Positions 1 to 5,381 of a stretch of 8,738 bases of DNA are shown here, piece after piece. The stretch is from NCBI RefSeq assembly GCF_900764565.1, contig NZ_CAAFOM010000250.1:1-8738 (forward strand), given 5' to 3'. Position numbers and translations under genes: made by a program. Position 1 is the first letter of the stretch; each line of letters opens with the position of its first letter. The notes beneath the pieces are model-generated. The model did no database searches. It was not told where the DNA came from and worked only from the letters and a program-made list of their open reading frames with translations. The DNA is from an uncultured Catenibacterium sp. GTDB lineage: Bacteria > Bacillota_I > Bacilli_A > Erysipelotrichales > Coprobacillaceae.

Positions 1-66
1 ACGGAAGTTAAGCATCATAACGGCGACGATAGTGTGAAGACGCGACAATAGCAAGCTGCCAGGTCC
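1..66 (+). rRNA. rrf: 5S ribosomal RNA, 3' part
   Basis: The first bases, ACGGAAGTTAAGC, match the conserved 5S rRNA loop B/helix III segment. The sequence ends in GCTGCCAGGT, which resembles the conserved 5S 3' strand. About 45 nt of the 5' part lies outside the window. The exact 3' end is estimated from the start of the T-run. A 16S-23S-5S operon therefore presumably lies just upstream and is read toward this window. No tRNA follows the 5S gene. Confidence 0.88.
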
Positions 67-75
67 TTTTTTTAT

Positions 76-99
76 GCCTTCCTATAGGAGGGCTTTTTT
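76..99 (+). terminator. Intrinsic terminator of the rRNA operon
   Basis: A 7-bp stem GCCTTCC/GGAGGGC (one G-U pair) closes a TATA loop and is followed by six T residues. It directly follows the 5S rRNA. The T-tract is also the left half of an 18-bp perfect palindrome (94-111). Confidence 0.85.
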
Positions 100-114
100 A
101 GTACTAAAAAACAT

Positions 115-1068
115 TTATCTGGCGATAGATGTCTTATTATTTATGAAGTTAAATACATGATTCCAATAATCATCAGGATTCATATAAATACTATTGGCAT
201 GAGTTGCACCTTTGACACTATATAATTCCTTTTCACAATTGGCTGCTTTATAGACCTCTAATCCCATTGAATAAGGGACAAAATCATCTTTGGTACCATG
301 AATAAACATCATCGGTTTCTTACATTTCTTAACTGCTTCCACACTGCTTGCTTTCTTAAAATCATAACCTGCTTCAATATTGGCCATAATATTAGAAATA
401 TCCATAACAGGGAATGGTGGTAAACCAAATCTCTTATCTAATTCACTAGAGAATATATCATACACACTTGTATAACCACAATCTTCTACATAACCAACGA
501 CCTGTTTAGGATTATCTCCTGACAACATCATAGTTGTTGCACCACCCATGGATACGCCATGTACCACTATTTGTGCTTCTGGATCTTTATTCAAAATCCA
601 CTTAATCCATAGCTTCATATCATCTTTATCAAGATAACCCATCCCAATATGATCACCCTCACTCTTACCTGAAGCACGATCATCTGGTAGTAATACATTA
701 TAGCCATGCTCATAATAGGCTCTTCCAAAAGGCATCATATTTCTATTATTTACTTTATAACCATGAATAATAAGAGCCCATTTATGCGAACCTTGTGTTT
801 TATAATTACCTGATAGTTTTAACTTATCCTTACTGATAATCTGTGTTAAAGAAGTGTCCTTATAGAAGGCATCCGCCTTTTTCATTTCAACTTCTTTATT
901 CTTGATCATAATGGCTTCATTACTATTTGATGCATGTACTGTCTCTTTCACATTTCTCTCACTTGAATTACTTGCAGGAGACAATGCATAATTCACAAAA
1001 TAATGACCTACACCTATACTTGCGCTTAATAGTATGACAACTATTAATCCTATAATCTTCTTTTTCAT
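115..1068 (-). CDS. Membrane-anchored or exported alpha/beta hydrolase (YqkD-like)
   Basis: The 317-residue protein begins MKKK, then has a hydrophobic stretch at about residues 5-27, which could be a signal peptide or N-terminal anchor. A polar linker runs to about residue 95. The alpha/beta-hydrolase fold follows: beta-strand and oxyanion region ALIIHG at 98-103, nucleophile elbow GVSMGG with Ser173, the HGTKDDFVP acid motif with Asp261 as likely catalytic acid, and GATH with His290. The triad is complete, so the enzyme is expected to be active outside the membrane. The arrangement matches the COG1073/YqkD type of serine hydrolase; the substrate cannot be read from sequence. The start is supported by an AGAGGTG ribosome binding site at 1074-1080. 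It is transcribed toward the 5S gene and shares the short region between them. No clear terminator for this strand was found. Confidence 0.9.
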   Translation of the reverse strand: MKKKIIGLIVVILLSASIGVGHYFVNYALSPASNSSERNVKETVHASNSNEAIMIKNKEVEMKKADAFYKDTSLTQIISKDKLKLSGNYKTQGSHKWALIIHGYKVNNRNMMPFGRAYYEHGYNVLLPDDRASGKSEGDHIGMGYLDKDDMKLWIKWILNKDPEAQIVVHGVSMGGATTMMLSGDNPKQVVGYVEDCGYTSVYDIFSSELDKRFGLPPFPVMDISNIMANIEAGYDFKKASSVEAVKKCKKPMMFIHGTKDDFVPYSMGLEVYKAANCEKELYSVKGATHANSIYMNPDDYWNHVFNFINNKTSIAR

Positions 1069-1085
1069 TTATTCACCTCTGCTGT

Positions 1086-1129
1086 ATTGTATACTAATGT
1101 TTATTTGAAGTTAATATTTTTAATGTCAA
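1086..1129 (-). promoter_or_regulatory. Probable promoter region of the alpha/beta hydrolase gene
   Basis: On the minus strand TACAAT (1086-1091) lies 17 bp downstream of TTAACT (1109-1114). This would give a very short leader ending at the ribosome binding site. A perfect TTGACA also occurs at 1124-1129, but its best -10 at 16-18 bp spacing is poor (AAATAA). Which pair is used is undecided. Confidence 0.35.
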
Positions 1130-1178
1130 ACTAAATAAAAAGTTTACTTATTTATAGAATATGTAAATATTGATTTTT

Positions 1179-1207
1179 TCAACATTATAAGAATTCTATG
1201 ATATATT
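1179..1207 (+). promoter_or_regulatory. Candidate promoter of the small RNA
   Basis: TCAACA (1179-1184, 4 of 6 to TTGACA) is separated by 17 bp from TATATT (1202-1207, 5 of 6 to TATAAT), predicting a start near 1214. An overlapping TATGAT (1197-1202) is an alternative -10 but lacks a good -35. The surrounding sequence is very AT-rich, so the match is only suggestive. Confidence 0.4.
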
Positions 1208-1213
1208 GAAACA

Positions 1214-1350
1214 GTATTTTTTGGAAAGGAACAGGGGGTATTGTGTTAAACAATTATGTTTTAACACGCCGTGAGCAAGAATTCCCCACCTCTATATGTC
1301 ATTAAAGTGATAGAAATGTTGGAAGAAAAGTAGGGAAACCTACTTTTTTT
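1214..1350 (+). ncRNA. Candidate structured small RNA (possibly 6S-like)
   Basis: This stretch lies between two minus-strand genes, has its own likely promoter and ends in a strong plus-strand terminator, so it looks like a free-standing transcript of about 135 nt. It folds well by eye. An apical stem GTGTTAAA (1243-1250)/TTTAACAC (1260-1267) sits on a second stem GGGGTATT (1235-1242)/AATTCCCC (1280-1287, one mismatch), with a 12-nt one-sided bulge at 1268-1279. TATTTTTT (1215-1222) can pair with GAAAAGTA (1325-1332) as a closing stem that competes with the terminator. A long rod with a closing stem and open centre recalls 6S RNA, but I cannot confirm the family, and 135 nt is short for 6S. 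A 20-codon GTG-started frame (1243-1305) inside it is probably incidental. Confidence 0.5.
1326..1350 (+). terminator. Intrinsic terminator of the candidate small RNA
   Basis: A 9-bp perfect stem AAAAGTAGG/CCTACTTTT with a GAAA tetraloop runs into seven T residues. There is no plus-strand protein gene upstream to account for it, so it is the main evidence for a plus-strand transcript here. Confidence 0.85.
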
Positions 1351-1355
1351 ACATA

Positions 1356-1379
1356 ATAAAAGAAGTGCTAAGCACTTCT
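1356..1379 (-). terminator. Intrinsic terminator of the rpiR-type gene
   Basis: An 8-bp perfect stem AGAAGTGC/GCACTTCT with a TAA (minus strand TTA) loop occupies 1361-1379. On the minus strand it is followed by TTTATTAT. The stem begins within the stop codon of the regulator gene. It faces the small-RNA terminator, about 10 bp away. Confidence 0.75.
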
Positions 1380-2124
1380 AGATAGACAACATATTAATAA
1401 GAATCTCTACAAACATAGAAGAAATACTTTCATTATCAATAATAGAATTATGAGATAAATAAGAACCAGGTAATGTGATAGTATGTTTAAAATAATTAGA
1501 TAAAGGTGCTTTATCATTTAGTGTAATTAAATAAGAGTTCTTTGGTAATGTATCCTTTATATTAGGAACGAGATAATGAAGAACACCATTCTTACTTCCA
1601 TTAATAGAGAAATAAATGAATAAACTCTCATTATTAACCGCATTTAATAAATGTGTGAATTCTAGATAATCCTGTGCTAAATGATTCATATAACCTAGAT
1701 CCTGTAATCCATAGCTTAATTGTTTAGCAGGTAAAGAAGAATAATGCATTCCACAAATAGAAATACTATTGGCATGTTTAATATCTTCAATCAGATTCTC
1801 TATAACTGTTTGATCCATCATCTTGAAATGATTCATTGTATTAATATATTGATTCACCAATGATTCAAACTTAGACCCATTATCTTCATGATGTGTATTC
1901 TTTAAATCATTCATTAACTCAAAACGAAAGTCTTTATAACCTTTAAAACCTAGACTCTGACAAAATCTTAAAACTGCAGAAGTAGATGTATCTGCTTGAT
2001 TGGCAAGTTTTGTGATTGTATAATACTCTACCTGTTCAGGATGTTCTAATATATAATCACATACCTTCTTCTCAGCATTACTGAGCTGTGTCTTCTTATG
2101 TTCAATCGTATTTAATAAATTCAT
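1378..2124 (-). CDS. MurR/RpiR-family transcriptional regulator
   Basis: This 248-residue protein carries an N-terminal HTH_6 domain (about residues 1-75, recognition region STSAVLRFCQSLGFKGY) and a C-terminal SIS sugar-phosphate-binding domain (about 105-248). This is the standard RpiR layout and near the usual length. A longer frame opens at a GTG at 2133. However, the ribosome binding site AGGTGAT (2129-2135) overlaps that GTG and stands 4-5 nt from the ATG at 2124, so the ATG is the real start. RpiR proteins bind phosphorylated sugars and control sugar-catabolism genes. Here the divergent neighbour is a 6-phospho-beta-glucosidase, so a phosphorylated beta-glucoside or its product is the likely effector. 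An operator copy overlapping its own -35 implies autoregulation. Whether it represses or activates the neighbour is inferred, not shown. Confidence 0.92.
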   Translation of the reverse strand: MNLLNTIEHKKTQLSNAEKKVCDYILEHPEQVEYYTITKLANQADTSTSAVLRFCQSLGFKGYKDFRFELMNDLKNTHHEDNGSKFESLVNQYINTMNHFKMMDQTVIENLIEDIKHANSISICGMHYSSLPAKQLSYGLQDLGYMNHLAQDYLEFTHLLNAVNNESLFIYFSINGSKNGVLHYLVPNIKDTLPKNSYLITLNDKAPLSNYFKHTITLPGSYLSHNSIIDNESISSMFVEILINMLSI

Positions 2125-2141
2125 TTTGATCACCTGTCTTC

Positions 2142-2170
2142 ATTGTATCGATTCATGATAATATTGTCAA
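2142..2170 (-). promoter_or_regulatory. Promoter of the rpiR-type gene
   Basis: On the minus strand a perfect TTGACA (2165-2170) is 17 bp from TACAAT (2142-2147, 5 of 6). The start would fall near 2135, giving a short leader. Operator copy 1 (2156-2169) covers part of the -35 and the spacer. Confidence 0.8.
2156..2169. promoter_or_regulatory. Operator copy 1, TGATAATATTGTCA
   Basis: This 14-bp near-palindrome lies over the -35 and spacer of the regulator's own promoter. It differs from the perfect palindromic copy 3 at one position. The likely ligand is the RpiR-family protein encoded beside it. Confidence 0.65.
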
Positions 2171-2176
2171 TAATCC

Positions 2177-2205
2177 TTGACAAAACTATTAAATAGTGTG
2201 AATAT
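2177..2205 (+). promoter_or_regulatory. Promoter of the 6-phospho-beta-glucosidase gene
   Basis: A perfect TTGACA (2177-2182) is followed after 17 bp by a weak -10, GAATAT (2200-2205), with a TG two bases earlier (2197-2198), as in extended -10 promoters. The spacer contains ACTATTAAATAGT, a small inverted repeat. The weak -10 overlaps operator copy 2, so regulator binding would occlude it. Confidence 0.55.
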
Positions 2206-2210
2206 TGTCA
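2197..2210. promoter_or_regulatory. Operator copy 2, TGTGAATATTGTCA
   Basis: This copy matches operator copy 1 at 12 of 14 positions, with an identical right half (AATATTGTCA). Its left edge is 41 bp from that of copy 1. It covers the -10 element of the glucosidase promoter. Confidence 0.6.
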
Positions 2211-2217
2211 TATAGAA

Positions 2218-2233
2218 TTGATAATATTATCAA
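2218..2233. promoter_or_regulatory. Operator copy 3, perfect palindrome TTGATAATATTATCAA
   Basis: This 16-bp perfect palindrome lies between the predicted transcription start and the ribosome binding site of the glucosidase gene. Its core is 22 bp from copy 2 and 63 bp from copy 1, so all three sites lie on about the same face of the helix. It is probably the highest-affinity site. Confidence 0.7.
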
Positions 2234-2246
2234 AGGAGACATGAAT

Positions 2247-3713
2247 ATGAAACAATTACCAGAAGGATTCTTATGGGGCGGTGCAACTGCAGACTTTCAG
2301 TATGAAGGTGGATTTAATGAAGGAGGAAGAGGACTTCTTTCTCATGACTATGAAACAGATGGTTCATTAGAACATCCTAGAGCTCATACTTTAAAAAGAG
2401 AAGATGGTTCAATCATCAGACCTAGAAGCTCATTCTTTTATGCTGATCCAGTACCTAGTGATGCGCAGCCTATCTTTTTAGATGACCAGTATTATCCAAG
2501 CCATCAGGCTGTAGACTTTTATCATCACTATAAAGAAGATATTGAACTTATGGCAGGTATGGGATTTAATGTATTCCGTTTTTCTATCTGCTGGAGTCGT
2601 ATTTATCCAACTGGGGATGAATCAACACCTAATGAGGAAGGATTGAAGTTCTATGATAATGTCATAGATGAATTAGAAAAACATGGTATGGAACCACTTA
2701 TCACAATCTGTCATGATGAAATGCCTATGCACCTTGCTTTAAAATACAATGGCTGGGCCAATAAACATGTTATTGATTGTTATGTAAAGTACTGTAAGAC
2801 ACTCTTTGAACGTTATGGTTCTAGATGTAAATATTGGCTGACATTTAATGAAATCAACGCAGTCAGAGGATTTGGTCCATGTGGTACAAGAGAAAGTGAT
2901 GGCTATACACGTTATCTAGGGGCACATCATATGTTTGTCGCAAGTGCGAAAGCTGTTATCTTAGGTCATAAAATGATGCCTGGTTCAATGTTTGGGACAA
3001 TGTATGCCATGAGTGAACTCTATCCTGCAACTTGTAAACCAGAAGATATGTTCCATCATATGTTAGAAAGAAGAGAAAACTGGTATTTTATTGATACAAT
3101 GGCAAGAGGTTATTATCACCCTTACGCAAAAGAAGTATGGGCACACCATGGTGTAGACTCTCTTCCTATTACAGATGAAGAAAAAGATATCTTAAAAGAA
3201 GGTCAGTTAGACTTTGTATCATTCTCTTATTATCGTTCAAATACAACTAAGGCAGGAGATCCTTGGTTTAATGTAGGGGGATCTAGTAATCCTTATCTAG
3301 AAAATACACCTTGGGGATGGCCTATTGATGCTTTAGGATTACGTTATTGTATGAATGAAATCTATGACCGTATCCAGAAACCAATCTTTATTGTAGAAAA
3401 TGGTATGGGTGCTATAGATGAAGCAGATGAGAATGGATATGTAGAAGATGATTATCGTATCGATTATCTACAGAAACATCTTTCTGCCATGGCTGATGCG
3501 ATTAATATTGATGGTGTCAATTGTCTAGGTTATACAATGTGGGCACCTATTGACTTAGTCTCTTTATCCACTGGTGAAATGAAGAAACGTTATGGCTTTA
3601 TTTATGTGGATATGGATGATAAAGGACATGGTACACTTAAGCGCACAAAGAAAAAGTCTTATAACTGGATGAAGCATATCATTGAAACAAATGGTGCTGC
3701 ATTAGATGACTAG
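2247..3713 (+). CDS. GH1 6-phospho-beta-glucosidase
   Basis: The 488-residue protein is a full-length glycoside hydrolase family 1 enzyme. It starts with the family signature LPEGFLWGGATADFQYEGG. The general acid/base is Glu202 in TFNEIN and the nucleophile is Glu384 in IVENG. STGEMKKRYGFIYVD contains Ser441, Lys447 and Tyr449, the residues that hold the 6-phosphate in phospho-beta-glucosidases. It should therefore hydrolyse PTS-imported phosphorylated beta-glucosides in the cytoplasm to glucose 6-phosphate and an aglycone or sugar. Longer frames open at a TTG (2205) inside the operators and at ATG 2241. The AAAGGAG site (2232-2238) is 2 nt from ATG 2241 but 8 nt from ATG 2247, so 2247 is preferred. 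It is a single-gene unit, divergent from the RpiR regulator and closed by its own terminator. No PTS gene is nearby, so the transporter must be encoded elsewhere. Confidence 0.95.
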   Translation: MKQLPEGFLWGGATADFQYEGGFNEGGRGLLSHDYETDGSLEHPRAHTLKREDGSIIRPRSSFFYADPVPSDAQPIFLDDQYYPSHQAVDFYHHYKEDIELMAGMGFNVFRFSICWSRIYPTGDESTPNEEGLKFYDNVIDELEKHGMEPLITICHDEMPMHLALKYNGWANKHVIDCYVKYCKTLFERYGSRCKYWLTFNEINAVRGFGPCGTRESDGYTRYLGAHHMFVASAKAVILGHKMMPGSMFGTMYAMSELYPATCKPEDMFHHMLERRENWYFIDTMARGYYHPYAKEVWAHHGVDSLPITDEEKDILKEGQLDFVSFSYYRSNTTKAGDPWFNVGGSSNPYLENTPWGWPIDALGLRYCMNEIYDRIQKPIFIVENGMGAIDEADENGYVEDDYRIDYLQKHLSAMADAINIDGVNCLGYTMWAPIDLVSLSTGEMKKRYGFIYVDMDDKGHGTLKRTKKKSYNWMKHIIETNGAALDD

Positions 3714-3741
3714 AATAGTGAATAATCACTATTCTTTTTTT
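3712..3741 (+). terminator. Intrinsic terminator of the glucosidase gene
   Basis: A 9-bp perfect stem AGAATAGTG/CACTATTCT with an AATAAT loop is followed by T residues to 3741. It starts within the TAG stop codon. Confidence 0.9.
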
Positions 3742-3890
3742 GTATCCGTTTTCATATAATGACAAAGTCACTACAAAGTGCCTATAGTCTTAGTGTATAA
3801 GTAAGGCAATTTAACTCCTAAAAATAGGCGTTTTAATGTGACAATTTACCCACATTTTAAAAAGATATGATATATACGCAAGAAAATGAA
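3742..3890. other. AT-rich intergenic stretch without a recognised gene
   Basis: Only weak signals are visible. The direct repeat ACAAAGT occurs at 3762-3768 and 3773-3779 (one helical turn apart). There is a distant inverted repeat GCCTAT (3780-3785)/ATAGGC (3824-3829), a short CCTA-AAAA-TAGG hairpin (3817-3828), and TTACCCACA (3846-3854), one mismatch from the DnaA box TTATCCACA. No reading frame with a ribosome binding site was found on either strand. Confidence 0.4.
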
Positions 3891-3918
3891 TTATTCACAC
3901 TTATGCACATTATGCACA
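3891..3918 (+). promoter_or_regulatory. Cluster of three tandem DnaA-box-like 9-mers
   Basis: TTATTCACA (3891-3899), TTATGCACA (3901-3909) and TTATGCACA (3910-3918) all match the DnaA box consensus TTATNCACA exactly. They lie in the same orientation, 10 and 9 bp apart, with a near-match (TTACCCACA) at 3846-3854. No dnaA or dnaN gene is present, so this is not an obvious oriC. It could be a DnaA-titrating or regulatory cluster, or the direct-repeat site of another regulator of the downstream gene. Confidence 0.5.
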
Positions 3919-3943
3919 AATCATAACTAAAGTGATAATGGAA

Positions 3944-3979
3944 GATTACATTTAAAATGGACTTAGAAACATTGTAATC
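3944..3979. repeat. Inverted repeat GATTACA/TGTAATC
   Basis: A 7-bp perfect inverted repeat has arms at 3944-3950 and 3973-3979, 29 bp apart (about three helical turns). The right arm overlaps the -35 of the downstream promoter. It may be a two-half-site operator; chance is possible in AT-rich DNA. Confidence 0.35.
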
Positions 3980-3999
3980 ACATAAATACATGATAAAAT
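3972..3999 (+). promoter_or_regulatory. Promoter of the galactokinase-like gene
   Basis: TTGTAA (3972-3977) and TAAAAT (3994-3999, 5 of 6) are separated by 16 bp, with a TGA just before the -10 forming an extended -10. The start is predicted near 4006, inside the cre-like site. Confidence 0.65.
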
Positions 4000-4005
4000 A
4001 GGGTG

Positions 4006-4019
4006 TGCAAGCGATTTCA
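4006..4019. promoter_or_regulatory. cre: CcpA cre-like site, TGCAAGCGATTTCA
   Basis: All fixed positions of the cre pattern TGNAANCGNWWWCA are met. The site sits on the predicted transcription start and upstream of the ribosome binding site, where CcpA binding normally represses. This indicates carbon catabolite repression of the galactokinase-like gene. No ccpA gene is in the window. Confidence 0.65.
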
Positions 4020-4037
4020 CAAAAGGAGGTGTATATC

Positions 4038-5306
4038 ATGCTAGCATCTGAAGTATTACAAGGACTTTCTAGTGGTGAAATCATTTCATCATTAAAAGAA
4101 CTCTATTCAGAAAATTTAGATGAACAGATACTCAGATATAAAGATGCAATCGAATCATTTATTGATTATTATGGTGATCAGGATATTATGATCATCAGCG
4201 TTCCAGGTAAATGTGAAATTAGTGGCAATCATACAGATCATCAGCGTGGACGTGTACTTGCATCCGCTATTCAAGTAGATTCTATTGGCATAGTCGCAAA
4301 ACAGGAACGTTATGCCAAGGTTATTTATAATCAATTGAGTATTAATGAAATAGATACAGAAAATATAAAATATAATGAAGCCAAGAAAGGAACAATGGAA
4401 TCATTGATCCATGGTGTTCTATTTGGACTTCACCAGAAGAATTATCATGTAGGTGGTTTTAAAGCCTATATTGATTGCGCTATTCCTAGAAATATAGGTT
4501 TAGGATCAAGTGCGAACTTTAATATCATGATTGGTACAATTATTAACTATTTATATAATGAAGGACAGATTGAAAATAAATATCTTGTCCAGATTGGTCG
4601 CTTTGCGACAAATACATTTTATTGTAAGCCAAGTGGCTTGATGAATGAATGTGTATGCTGCGTAGGTGGATTTATTAAAGTGGATTTTAAAGATCCTAAT
4701 TCACCAGATATCTGCAAGCTGGATGTCGATTTCTCAAAATTTGATTATGCGTTATGTTGTGTGAATTCTAATCTGGTTCGCTCAGATACTACAATTGATT
4801 ATGATTCAGTACCTGCAGAAATGATCAAGGTTGCTAACTTCTTTAAGAAAGATGTCTTAAGAGAAGTCTCTTATGATGAATTCATGAAGAATTACCGTAT
4901 TGTTAGGGCAAGAGTAGGAGATCGTCCTGCCTTAAGAGCACTTCATTTCTTTAAAGAAGAAGAACGTGTCTTAAAACAGTCAGAGGCTCTTGAAAAGGGA
5001 GACTTTAATACATTCCTTAAACTAGTCAGAGAATCAGGAGAATCTACTTTTAAAGCTCTTCAGAATATTTATCCACAACAAAGTATCCGTCGTCAAAATA
5101 TTGGGACAGCTATTGTGCTAAGTGAGAATTATTTAGGTAATGATGGTGTTGTTAAGGTCAATGGTGGAGGATTCTCAGGAACCATGCTTGCCTTTGTGAA
5201 GACTGATCGATTAAAAGACTATGTTGCCTATATGGATTCTATTTTAGGAAAAGGATCATGTCGTATTATTCATACAAGACAACAAGGTGCTATTCGAGTA
5301 CTATAA
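4038..5306 (+). CDS. GHMP-superfamily, galactokinase-like protein with altered catalytic residues
   Basis: The 422-residue protein has the three GHMP motifs in order: the sugar-binding motif PGKCEISGNHTDHQ (55-69 region), the phosphate loop IGLGSSA (153-159) and the C-terminal GGGFSG (376-381). Galactokinases are the closest recognisable group and would phosphorylate galactose at C1. By hand alignment, two key galactokinase residues differ. The PGR arginine that assists catalysis is Lys (PGK), and the MDQ aspartate that acts as catalytic base is Asn203 (MNE). The DNA at that point reads ATG AAT GAA. The protein may therefore be inactive, differently active, or a sugar sensor. The frame opens upstream at a GTG (4005), but AAAGGAGGTG (4022-4031) places the start at ATG 4038. 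It is a single-gene unit with a promoter, a cre-like site and a terminator. No galT or galE is adjacent. Confidence 0.82.
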   Translation: MLASEVLQGLSSGEIISSLKELYSENLDEQILRYKDAIESFIDYYGDQDIMIISVPGKCEISGNHTDHQRGRVLASAIQVDSIGIVAKQERYAKVIYNQLSINEIDTENIKYNEAKKGTMESLIHGVLFGLHQKNYHVGGFKAYIDCAIPRNIGLGSSANFNIMIGTIINYLYNEGQIENKYLVQIGRFATNTFYCKPSGLMNECVCCVGGFIKVDFKDPNSPDICKLDVDFSKFDYALCCVNSNLVRSDTTIDYDSVPAEMIKVANFFKKDVLREVSYDEFMKNYRIVRARVGDRPALRALHFFKEEERVLKQSEALEKGDFNTFLKLVRESGESTFKALQNIYPQQSIRRQNIGTAIVLSENYLGNDGVVKVNGGGFSGTMLAFVKTDRLKDYVAYMDSILGKGSCRIIHTRQQGAIRVL

Positions 5307-5328
5307 GCAGTGAAAACTGCTTTTTTTT
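5305..5328 (+). terminator. Intrinsic terminator of the galactokinase-like gene
   Basis: AAGCAGT/ACTGCTT closes a GAAA tetraloop (5312-5315) and runs into eight T residues (5321-5328). The stem begins in the TAA stop codon. Confidence 0.88.
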
Positions 5329-5339
5329 CATATATTTTG

Positions 5340-5348
5340 TGTTATAAT
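5340..5348 (+). promoter_or_regulatory. Extended -10 promoter of the UPF0251-NifX gene
   Basis: A perfect TATAAT (5343-5348) is preceded by TGT, giving an extended -10. No good -35 is present: the region 17 bp upstream is the T-tract of the preceding terminator. The start is predicted near 5355. Confidence 0.65.
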
Positions 5349-5370
5349 GTTACCGACATATGTCAGTAAC
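5349..5370. promoter_or_regulatory. 22-bp imperfect palindrome next to the -10, probable operator
   Basis: GTTAC and GTAAC arms flank the perfect 10-bp palindrome GACATATGTC, with a single mismatched pair between arms and core. It starts at the base after the -10 and covers the predicted start, an ideal repressor position. The encoded HTH protein is the obvious candidate ligand (autoregulation), but this is inference. Confidence 0.6.
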
Positions 5371-5381
5371 TGGAGGAGTAT

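Noticed and set aside
1243..1305. A 20-codon frame starting GTG, preceded by AGGGGG, inside the candidate small RNA.
   Set aside because: The same bases form the nested stems of the RNA, the start is not ATG, and the peptide resembles nothing recognisable; structure explains the sequence better.
2205..2246. Upstream extension of the glucosidase frame from a TTG at 2205 or ATG at 2241.
   Set aside because: The extension runs through the operators; the family signature starts right after ATG 2247, and only that ATG has proper spacing from AAAGGAG.
3741..3754. A second cre-like sequence, TGTATCCGTTTTCA, followed by TATAAT.
   Set aside because: It has one mismatch to the cre pattern, lies just after the glucosidase terminator about 280 bp before the next gene, and the TATAAT has no usable -35.
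3857..4084. A 75-codon minus-strand frame across the DnaA-box and promoter region.
   Set aside because: It starts inside the galactokinase-like gene, has no ribosome binding site seen, a Cys/Ile/Ser-rich composition with no motif, and overlaps clear regulatory sequence.
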